Assembly (NCBI GenBank): GCA_002402825.1
Contig: DHGP01000027.1
Coordinates: 50,752 to 71,497 of the forward strand
Origin: Firmicutes bacterium UBA4795
GTDB taxonomy: Bacteria; Bacillota; Desulfotomaculia; Desulfotomaculales; Nap2-2B
Length of the DNA: 20,746 nt
Reading direction: 5' to 3'
Shown here in pieces: positions 15,403 to 20,746 of the stretch; the first letter of the stretch is position 1, and the number at the start of each line of letters is the position of its first letter. A program made the translations under genes and the position numbers. The notes under the pieces were generated by a model. The model saw only the letters and a program-made list of their open reading frames with translations. It made no database searches and was not told the origin of the DNA.

Positions 15403-16983
15403 CTAATTTTTAGGGAGCTTACCTTCACCTAATTCCCAAATTAGTTTGTTTATCGCGTTTACGTAAGCACGGGCACTAGCCTCTAAAACATCGGTACTGA
15501 TACCTCTTCCGATATAGGTTTTTTTATTATGTTCACTGGTAATCTTTAAGGTTACTTCACCAATAGCATCTTTACCTTCCGTCACGGCATTTATCCCCCA
15601 CGATAGCAGGGTACAAGAATAACCAGTTATCTTATCAATTGCCTTACATATAGCGTCAACCGGTCCATTGCCACAGGCCGCTTCTTCGAGCAGACCAACG
15701 GGCTGGAAGCCCGTTCTACCGGAAGCCTGCCCTACACAGGCCTCTTCTCCTATTTTTAAACCTATTGTAGCCGTGGGTATTATGGTAGTTCCGCTGGAAA
15801 TATGCAGGTAAGCCAAATTGTATTTAGCCGGTATTAAACGGAGTTCCTCTTCTACAATAGCTTCCAGGTCACGGTCCGTTATTCCCTTTTTCCGGTCAGC
15901 CAGATTTTTAAATCTTTCAAAGGCTGTATTTAATTCTTCCGGGCTAAGAGTGTATCCCAATTCATTTAGACGCAACCGAAAGGCGTGACGACCGGAATGT
16001 TTACCCAGGACTAAGTCGCTATGGCTAACCCCCACCATTTCCGGACGCATAATTTCATAAGTAGTTGGTTCTTTTATTACCCCATCCTGATGGATTCCTG
16101 ATTCGTGGGCAAAGGCATTTTTACCTACTATTGCTTTATTATGCTGGACGTTCATTCCCGTTAAATTAGCTACTAAACGGCTGGTCCGGTAAATCTCTTC
16201 CGTACGGACGTTCGTTTCACTCTGAAAAACATCGCGCCGGGTACGTAAGGCCATCACTATCTCTTCTATGGCCGCGTTGCCGGCCCTTTCCCCAATTCCA
16301 TTAATGGCTCCTTCGACTTGCTGCGCCCCGGCCATTACGGCGGCTAAAGAATTAGATACGGCTAATCCCAAATCATTATGGCAATGTACACTTAAAATAA
16401 CTTTTTCTATTCCTTTTACGCGTTGCCTGATTTCGCTAATAAAATGGGCAAATTCATTTGGCGTAGCGTAACCTACCGTATCCGGAACATTTATTACGGT
16501 GGCCCCGGCGGCGATAGCTGCTTCCAGCACTTGACATAAAAAATTTAAATCTGAACGCGAGGCGTCTTCAGCGGAAAATTCCACGTCGGAAGTATAGCTT
16601 TTAGCCCGTTTTACGGCGGCAATTGTGGCTTCAATTACCTGTTCCGGCGTCATTCTTAGTTTATATTGAAGGTGAATAAGTGAAGTAGCAATAAAAGTAT
16701 GAATTCTAGGCTGTTCTGCTTCCCGCAGGGCTTCCCAGGCTTGGTCAATATCGTTAAAATTTGTCCTGGCCAGTCCTGCTACCGTAACTCCTTTTACTTC
16801 CCGGGAAATTATTTTTACCGCTTCATAATCACCTGGCGAAACAAAAGGAAAACCGGCCTCAATTACGTCTACCCCTAGCCTGGCTAGCTGCCTGGCAATT
16901 TGAAGCTTTTCTTTAACGTTAAGGCTTACGCCGGGAGACTGTTCTCCGTCACGTAAGGTAGTATCAAAAATATAAACTCGCAT
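15403..16983 (-). CDS. leuA: 2-isopropylmalate synthase with an in-frame repeat insertion
   Basis: 526-residue enzyme condensing acetyl-CoA with 2-oxoisovalerate, the first committed step of leucine synthesis. The TIM-barrel domain shows FDTTLRDGEQSPGVSLN at the N-terminus and the metal-binding HCHNDLGLA at about residue 200; 'GKNAFAHESGIHQDGV' marks the linker region, and the C-terminal regulatory domain (leucine feedback in relatives) ends 'STDVLEASARAYVNAINKL'. Within the regulatory domain, about residues 415-437, there is an extra stretch including 'QASGRTGFQPVGLLEEA', which homologues I recall lack; without it the protein would have 505 residues. The ATG at 16983 has GGTGA upstream. It lies 46 nt after the second ilvB, in the same operon. 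Confidence 0.95.
   Translation of the reverse strand: MRVYIFDTTLRDGEQSPGVSLNVKEKLQIARQLARLGVDVIEAGFPFVSPGDYEAVKIISREVKGVTVAGLARTNFNDIDQAWEALREAEQPRIHTFIATSLIHLQYKLRMTPEQVIEATIAAVKRAKSYTSDVEFSAEDASRSDLNFLCQVLEAAIAAGATVINVPDTVGYATPNEFAHFISEIRQRVKGIEKVILSVHCHNDLGLAVSNSLAAVMAGAQQVEGAINGIGERAGNAAIEEIVMALRTRRDVFQSETNVRTEEIYRTSRLVANLTGMNVQHNKAIVGKNAFAHESGIHQDGVIKEPTTYEIMRPEMVGVSHSDLVLGKHSGRHAFRLRLNELGYTLSPEELNTAFERFKNLADRKKGITDRDLEAIVEEELRLIPAKYNLAYLHISSGTTIIPTATIGLKIGEEACVGQASGRTGFQPVGLLEEAACGNGPVDAICKAIDKITGYSCTLLSWGINAVTEGKDAIGEVTLKITSEHNKKTYIGRGISTDVLEASARAYVNAINKLIWELGEGKLPKN
15672..15742. repeat. 63-bp in-frame repeat insertion in leuA flanked by an 8-bp direct repeat
   Basis: CACAGGCC occurs at 15672-15679 and 15735-15742, exactly 63 nt apart, so the insertion adds 21 codons without a frameshift. 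Inside it lies a perfect hairpin AACGGGCT/AGCCCGTT with a 3-nt loop. The flank reads as TGTAGGGCAGGCTT on the minus strand, like the repeat at 15306-15339. The direct repeat fits a target-site duplication or a slippage event. Confidence 0.65.
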
Positions 16984-17029
16984 TTATTAGTTCACCGTCC
17001 TAAATTAAAATAGTTTCCTAAAATAAAAA

Positions 17030-18694
17030 TTAACTTTCTTCAACTTTTGTAATAATTTGACCATTTAAGACCATAGGTAAAACGTTCTCCCGGGGATCAA
17101 TTAAACAGTTGACCAGTGCCGGGCCCGGTGTGTTTAATATATCAGGCAGCCGCTGCGTTAATTCATCCGGGGTATTGATATTATAGCCCGGAATTCTGTA
17201 CGCCTTGGCTAAAATCACAAAGTCAGGAACAAATTCAAAATTTACCCCAAAGTAACGTTTATCGTAATAAAACTCTTGCAGTTGGCGCACCATTCCTAAA
17301 GATTGGTTATTTAAAATAAAAATTTTTAACGGTAATTTTTGTTCCACCATGGTGGCCAATTCAGACATAGTCATTTGAAAACTGCCGTCTCCGGTAACTA
17401 AAATAACTTTTTTTTCCGGGAAACCAAGCTGGGCCCCAATGGCGGCAGGCAAACCAAAACCCATCGCCCCCAACCCGCCTGAAGAAATAATTGTCCCTGG
17501 TTTTCTAAACCGGTAATACTGGGCCGTCCACATTTGGTGTTGACCTACATCGGTGGCTATTATGGCTTCTCCGTTAGTCAAACGGTATAATTCTTCCAGT
17601 ACAAATTGGGGCTTTAAAACATTTTCCTGTTGATAAAATAAGGGGTAAAGACTTTTCAGTTCCTCAATCCGTTGTAACCATACGGTCCGGTCTGTTTTTT
17701 TAAGCGAAGGCAATAAGGCTTGTAGAACAACCTTAACGTCACCAACAATAGGTACCTGGATACGGACGTTTTTACCTATTTCTGCCGGGTCTATATCTAC
17801 GTGAATAATCTTTGCCTCAGGAGCAAAAGTGGCTACTTTGCCTGTTACCCGGTCGTCAAAACGCACTCCTAAAGCAATCAAAAGGTCACATTCGTTAACA
17901 GCCAGGTTAGCGTAGCGCGTTCCGTGTAAACCTAACATGCCTAAAAAAAGTGGGTGTTCACCAGGAAAACAGGAAAGTCCCCGGAAGGTATTGGTTACCG
18001 GAGCAGAGATAACCTCAGCCAACTGTTTTAGTTCCTCGCAAGCTTGAGAAATTAAAATACCTCCGCCAGCATAAATAACGGGGCGGCGGGATTTATTAAT
18101 TAAACGTGCCGCTTCATTAATTTTACCAAAGTGACCCTCAAGAACTGGCTTGTAACTTTGCAGGGAAGCGCTCTTGGGGTAACGAAAGCTTATTTTAGTT
18201 TTTAACATGTCCTGGGGCAAGTCAATAAGTACTGGCCCGGGTCGACCTGTAGCGGCAATATAAAAAGCATTTTTAATAGTTTGGAGTAATTTTCTATGGT
18301 CTTTAACCAGATAATTATGTTTGGTAATGGGTACCGTAATACCCGTAATATCTACCTCTTGAAAAGCATCCGTACCCACCTGGGTGGTTGGCACCTGGCC
18401 GGTAAAAATTACTAAAGGAACGGAATCCATGTAAGCGTCAGCAATTCCCGTAACTAGGTTTGTTGCTCCCGGGCCGGAAGTAGCTATACATACCCCTACT
18501 CGTCCGGTAGCCCGCGCGTAGCCGTTGGCGGCAAAAACAGCTCCTTGTTCATGTCTTACTAAAACGTGCTTTATCGTGGAGGAAGCAAGAGCATCATAAA
18601 CAGGGAGAATAGACCCCCCAGGGTAGCCAAACACTACGGACACATTTTCTTGTTCTAAGGCCTGAATCAGTGCCTGAGCGGCGATAACTTCCAA
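17030..18694 (-). CDS. ilvB: Acetolactate synthase catalytic subunit (second copy)
   Basis: 554-residue thiamine-diphosphate enzyme that forms 2-acetolactate or 2-aceto-2-hydroxybutyrate. It has FGYPGGSILPVYDAL, catalytic Glu49 in VRHEQGAVFAANGYARATG, a central FAD/Rossmann-type domain, and the ThDP motif 'GDGSFQMTMSELATMVEQKL' followed by FILNNQSLGMVRQ. The open frame extends to 18808 but that part is translated heptamer repeat (RTSNVEPRTSNLE) and not family sequence. The TTG at 18694 has AGGGGG with an 8-nt spacer and gives the normal N-terminus MEVIAAQAL. It sits between ilvC and leuA, while another large-subunit gene precedes ilvN; the two C-termini differ clearly, so they are diverged paralogues. 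Confidence 0.93.
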   Translation of the reverse strand: MEVIAAQALIQALEQENVSVVFGYPGGSILPVYDALASSTIKHVLVRHEQGAVFAANGYARATGRVGVCIATSGPGATNLVTGIADAYMDSVPLVIFTGQVPTTQVGTDAFQEVDITGITVPITKHNYLVKDHRKLLQTIKNAFYIAATGRPGPVLIDLPQDMLKTKISFRYPKSASLQSYKPVLEGHFGKINEAARLINKSRRPVIYAGGGILISQACEELKQLAEVISAPVTNTFRGLSCFPGEHPLFLGMLGLHGTRYANLAVNECDLLIALGVRFDDRVTGKVATFAPEAKIIHVDIDPAEIGKNVRIQVPIVGDVKVVLQALLPSLKKTDRTVWLQRIEELKSLYPLFYQQENVLKPQFVLEELYRLTNGEAIIATDVGQHQMWTAQYYRFRKPGTIISSGGLGAMGFGLPAAIGAQLGFPEKKVILVTGDGSFQMTMSELATMVEQKLPLKIFILNNQSLGMVRQLQEFYYDKRYFGVNFEFVPDFVILAKAYRIPGYNINTPDELTQRLPDILNTPGPALVNCLIDPRENVLPMVLNGQIITKVEES

Positions 18695-18713
18695 AACATA
18701 ATCCCCCTCATTT

Positions 18714-18823
18714 TCGAGGTTCGAGGTTCGAGGTTCGACGTTCGAAGTTCGAATAGAAGGAATTGACGTAAACGCCAATTCCAACAAGTATCGAACCTCG
18801 AACATCAAGCCTCGAACCTCGAA
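18714..18823. repeat. Inverted heptamer arrays forming a large hairpin between ilvC and ilvB
   Basis: Left arm 18714-18753 on the plus strand repeats TCGAGGT, then TCGACGT and TCGAAGT. Right arm 18791-18823 has the complementary sense: TCGAACC, TCGAACA, TCAAGCC, TCGAACC. Between them GGAATTG (18759-18765) and CAATTCC (18776-18782) form a perfect 7-bp inner stem with a 10-nt loop. The transcript could therefore fold into a hairpin of about 110 nt. The right arm overlaps the ilvC 3' end and encodes its last residues. Confidence 0.8.
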
Positions 18824-19806
18824 TTAAGCCAGGGCATCATTTTACGTAATTTAGCGCCTACTTTTTCGATTAAATGGTTTGCTTCTTGACGGCGGCTGGC
18901 GTTAAACATAGGCCGGTTAGCCTGATTTTCTAAAATCCACTGCCGGGCAAATTCTCCTGAAGTAATTTCCGCCAGTATTTTTTTCATTTCCTGACGGGTA
19001 TGCTTATTAATGATTCGCTTTCCGGACATATAATCACCATATTCAGCAGTATTGCTAACTGAATAACGCATCCAGGTTAAGCCTCCTTCATTAATCAAGT
19101 CAACAATGAGTTTTAGCTCATGGAGACATTCAAAATAGGCAATTTCTGGAGCGTAACCCGCCTCGACTAAGGTGTCAAATCCGGCTTTAATTAATTCACT
19201 GACCCCTCCGCAAAGTACTGCCTGCTCGCCAAATAAATCTGTTTCCGTTTCTTCCTTAAAGGTAGTTTCAAAAACTCCGGCGCGCGTACAACCAATTCCC
19301 TTGGCGTAAGCTAAAGCCATTTCCTTGGCCTGACCGCTTACATCCTGCTGCACGGCAATAAGCGCCGGCGTACCCAGGCCGTCTTTATACATACGCCGCA
19401 AGAGGTGTCCCGGACTTTTAGGGGCCACCATAAATATATCTACCATAGGCGGAGGGATAATCTGCCCAAAGTGAATATTAAATCCGTGAGAAAACATTAA
19501 AGCTTTACCTGCCTTTAAATGTGCTTTTACATTTTCCCGGTAAACTTCCGGTTGCACCTCATCTGGCACAAGCATTTGAATAATATCCGCTTGGCTTGAG
19601 GCCTCAGGCAGGGTAGTAACTTTTAACCCGTCCTTTTGGGCCTGACTCCAACCAGGGTCTGTTTCAAGTAGCCCTACTATTACTTTAAGGCCACTGTCGT
19701 TTAAATTTTGGGCCTGAGCATGGCCTTGACTTCCATAACCCAGTATGGCAATAGTTTTGTTTTTTAGAATTTCCAGATTGGCATCCTGGTCATAATAAAC
19801 CTTCAA
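18805..19806 (-). CDS. ilvC: Ketol-acid reductoisomerase, class I, with an NADH-type cofactor loop
   Basis: 333-residue enzyme that isomerises and reduces acetolactate in the branched-chain amino acid pathway. The Rossmann motif GYGSQGHAQAQNL lies at residues 23-35 and 'ALMFSHGFNIHFGQI' follows; the metal-binding helices include 'ETETDLFGEQAVLCGG' and the C-terminal 'ECLHELKLIVDLINEGG'. The beta2-alphaB loop at residues 46-53 reads LLETDPGW where NADPH enzymes usually have LRPGSxSW: the phosphate-binding Arg and both Ser are replaced by Leu47, Asp50 and Gly52. The start is TTG at 19806 with a strong AAGGAGG. The C-terminus ends MPWLNSRFEA; the last six residues are encoded by the heptamer array. 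Confidence 0.97.
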   Translation of the reverse strand: MKVYYDQDANLEILKNKTIAILGYGSQGHAQAQNLNDSGLKVIVGLLETDPGWSQAQKDGLKVTTLPEASSQADIIQMLVPDEVQPEVYRENVKAHLKAGKALMFSHGFNIHFGQIIPPPMVDIFMVAPKSPGHLLRRMYKDGLGTPALIAVQQDVSGQAKEMALAYAKGIGCTRAGVFETTFKEETETDLFGEQAVLCGGVSELIKAGFDTLVEAGYAPEIAYFECLHELKLIVDLINEGGLTWMRYSVSNTAEYGDYMSGKRIINKHTRQEMKKILAEITSGEFARQWILENQANRPMFNASRRQEANHLIEKVGAKLRKMMPWLNSRFEA

Positions 19807-19836
19807 TTACGTATCCTCCTTTTTAAAAAATCTCTT

Positions 19837-19864
19837 ACCTCGAACTTAGAACTCAGAATTACAT
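19837..19864. repeat. Heptamer repeats in the ilvN-ilvC gap
   Basis: Units ACCTCGA, ACTTAGA, ACTCAGA and a degenerate ATTACAT follow each other with a period of 7 nt. They abut the ilvN stop codon (19859-19861) and lie within the short gap before the ilvC ribosome binding site. Confidence 0.6.
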
Positions 19865-20374
19865 GGCCTCCTCTTTAATATTATTTACATTAGTATATTT
19901 AGAACCACGAAGCAGGGCAATTTTACCCGTGCGCACAAGCTCTTTTATTCCGTAAGGCCTTAAGGATTCTTCAAAGGCTTTAATTTTTGCTTCATCGCCG
20001 GTACATTCCAGGGTAAGGGTTCGTCTGCCTAAGTCAACAATACGTGCCCGAAAAATATCGGCTATTTGCATAATTTCCCCTCGTTGGGTGGGATTGGCGG
20101 TAACTTTAGCTAAAACTAATTCCCGGGCCACAAATTCTTCGGCCGTAATATCACTAACTTTAATCACGTCTATAAGTTTTCGGAGTTGCTTGGTCACCTG
20201 TTCTAAAACCAAAGCATCACCTTCCACCACTATGGTCATCCGGGAAATATTTACGTTTTCCGTTTGACCAACTGCTAAGCTATCTATGTTAAAGCCCCGC
20301 CGGCTAAACAAGCCGGCTACCCGGTAAAGGACGCCGGGACTGTTGGCCACTAAAACAGTAAGAGTGTGACGCAT
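19859..20374 (-). CDS. ilvN: Acetolactate synthase regulatory (small) subunit
   Basis: 171-residue regulatory partner of the large subunit; it stimulates activity and in relatives confers valine feedback inhibition. The N-terminal ACT domain is clear: 'RHTLTVLVANSPGVLYRVAG' and 'LFSRRGFNIDSLAVGQTEN', with the conserved NSPGVLxRVxGLFxRRGFNI pattern. The C-terminal ALS_ss_C domain includes 'RELVLAKVTANPTQRGEIMQ' and 'YGIKELVRTGKIALLRG'. The length is usual for the family. The ATG at 20374 has GAGAGGG upstream with about a 9-nt spacer. It follows the partial ilvB after 124 nt and precedes ilvC by 52 nt. Confidence 0.96.
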   Translation of the reverse strand: MRHTLTVLVANSPGVLYRVAGLFSRRGFNIDSLAVGQTENVNISRMTIVVEGDALVLEQVTKQLRKLIDVIKVSDITAEEFVARELVLAKVTANPTQRGEIMQIADIFRARIVDLGRRTLTLECTGDEAKIKAFEESLRPYGIKELVRTGKIALLRGSKYTNVNNIKEEAM

Positions 20375-20394
20375 AATAAGTATCCCTCTCCCAT

Positions 20395-20484
20395 CAGTTG
20401 TCAGTCATCAGTCGTCGGAAGTCGGAAACAAAAAGTTCTGACCTCTGACTTTTTAACCTCTAACTTCCAACCTTCGACCTCTGA
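20395..20484. repeat. Two heptamer arrays between ilvB and ilvN
   Basis: The first array (20395-20429) is CAGTTGT, CAGTCAT, CAGTCGT, CGGAAGT, CGGAAAC. The second (20436-20484) is TTCTGAC, CTCTGAC, TTTTTAA, CCTCTAA, CTTCCAA, CCTTCGA, CCTCTGA. Both keep an exact 7-nt period while the unit drifts. Together they fill most of the 124-nt gap. Confidence 0.8.
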
Positions 20485-20498
20485 AATTGCCGCTACGT

Positions 20499-20746
20499 TT
20501 ACCCTAACATTTTACTTAATGCTTCACCAGGCGGCACCATGGGTAAAACATTTTCTTCCCGTTCTACGACAAAGTCTATTACCACCGGCTTTTTTACCGC
20601 CATAGCTTTCTTTAAGGCACCGGTTACCTCTTTAGGCTCAGTTACTCTTATCCCAACGGCTCCGTATGCTTCAGCCAACTTAACAAAGTCCGGATTTACT
20701 AATTCGGTATATGAATAACGACGGTTATAAAAGAATTCCTGCCATT
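20499..20746 (-). CDS. ilvB: Acetolactate synthase catalytic subunit, C-terminal part (runs off the window)
   Basis: 82 codons up to TAA at 20499-20501 are visible; the gene begins beyond the right edge. The frame reads 'WQEFFYNRRYSYTELVNPDF' and 'VKLAEAYGAVGIRVTEP', ending with 'VVIDFVVEREENVLPMVPPG' and EALSKMLG, the normal end of acetolactate synthase large subunits. Its place directly before ilvN makes it the likely main partner of that subunit. It differs clearly from the second copy at 17030-18694, which has 'VNCLIDPRENVLPMVLNGQI' at the same place. Confidence 0.93.
   Translation of the reverse strand, partial: WQEFFYNRRYSYTELVNPDFVKLAEAYGAVGIRVTEPKEVTGALKKAMAVKKPVVIDFVVEREENVLPMVPPGEALSKMLG

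Noticed and set aside
18695..18808. N-terminal extension of the second ilvB giving a longer protein.
   Set aside because: It is translated heptamer repeat (RTSNVEPRTSNLE) with no family similarity, and the TTG at 18694 has a good ribosome binding site.
20375..20498. T-box or leader-peptide attenuator controlling ilvN.
   Set aside because: The gap is filled by heptamer repeats and shows no T-box core or leucine-rich leader; any operon leader would lie beyond the right edge.

Overview
The window looks like a chromosomal segment of a Gram-positive anaerobe of the Clostridia, perhaps Peptococcaceae- or Moorella-like. This rests on the gene set: a CwlD-type amidase, ilvB-ilvN-ilvC-ilvB-leuA, glmM-glmS with a glmS ribozyme, an AIM24 protein and several secreted 'copper amine oxidase N-terminal' stalk proteins. 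Ribosome binding sites are strong AGGAGG types, and TTG and GTG starts are common. The genus is an inference and could be wrong.

Layout. (1) 1-1800, plus strand: an N-acetylmuramoyl-L-alanine amidase, then a Phd/YefM-RelE/ParE toxin-antitoxin pair behind a near-consensus promoter. (2) 1930-2803: the tail of a Mu/Tn7-like transposase with an in-frame stop, overlapping a truncated AAA ATPase; this is a dead transposon remnant. (3) 2977-10273, minus strand: a visibly GC-richer block of six exported or cell-surface type genes. They are a DUF2330-like stalk protein, a lipoprotein, two further stalk proteins, an AIM24-family protein, and a large carbohydrate-binding-like stalk protein split by one in-frame TAG. 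(4) 10274-11540: decaying short genes, namely the C-terminal end of a serpin, a small gene with a frameshift in an A6 run, a second small gene with a 1-nt deletion, and a 33-residue ORF. (5) 11605-20746, minus strand: AT-richer housekeeping genes, transcribed right to left as ilvB (partial), ilvN, ilvC, a second ilvB, leuA, glmM, glmS ribozyme, glmS.

The housekeeping genes form two pathways. The ilv/leu genes make acetolactate, carry it through the ketol-acid reductoisomerase step and enter leucine synthesis. GlmM and GlmS belong to the UDP-GlcNAc pathway; GlmS makes glucosamine-6-phosphate, which is the cofactor that triggers self-cleavage of the ribozyme in the glmM-glmS gap.

The most unusual signal is a family of 7-nt-period repeats that fills almost every intergenic gap of the housekeeping half. 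They lie between ilvB and ilvN, ilvN and ilvC, ilvC and ilvB, and glmM and glmS. They also sit inside the P1 loop of the glmS ribozyme, and they encode the last residues of IlvC. A different dispersed hairpin repeat has inserted in frame into leuA, flanked by an 8-bp direct repeat. IlvC has lost the usual NADPH phosphate-binding residues, which suggests it prefers NADH.
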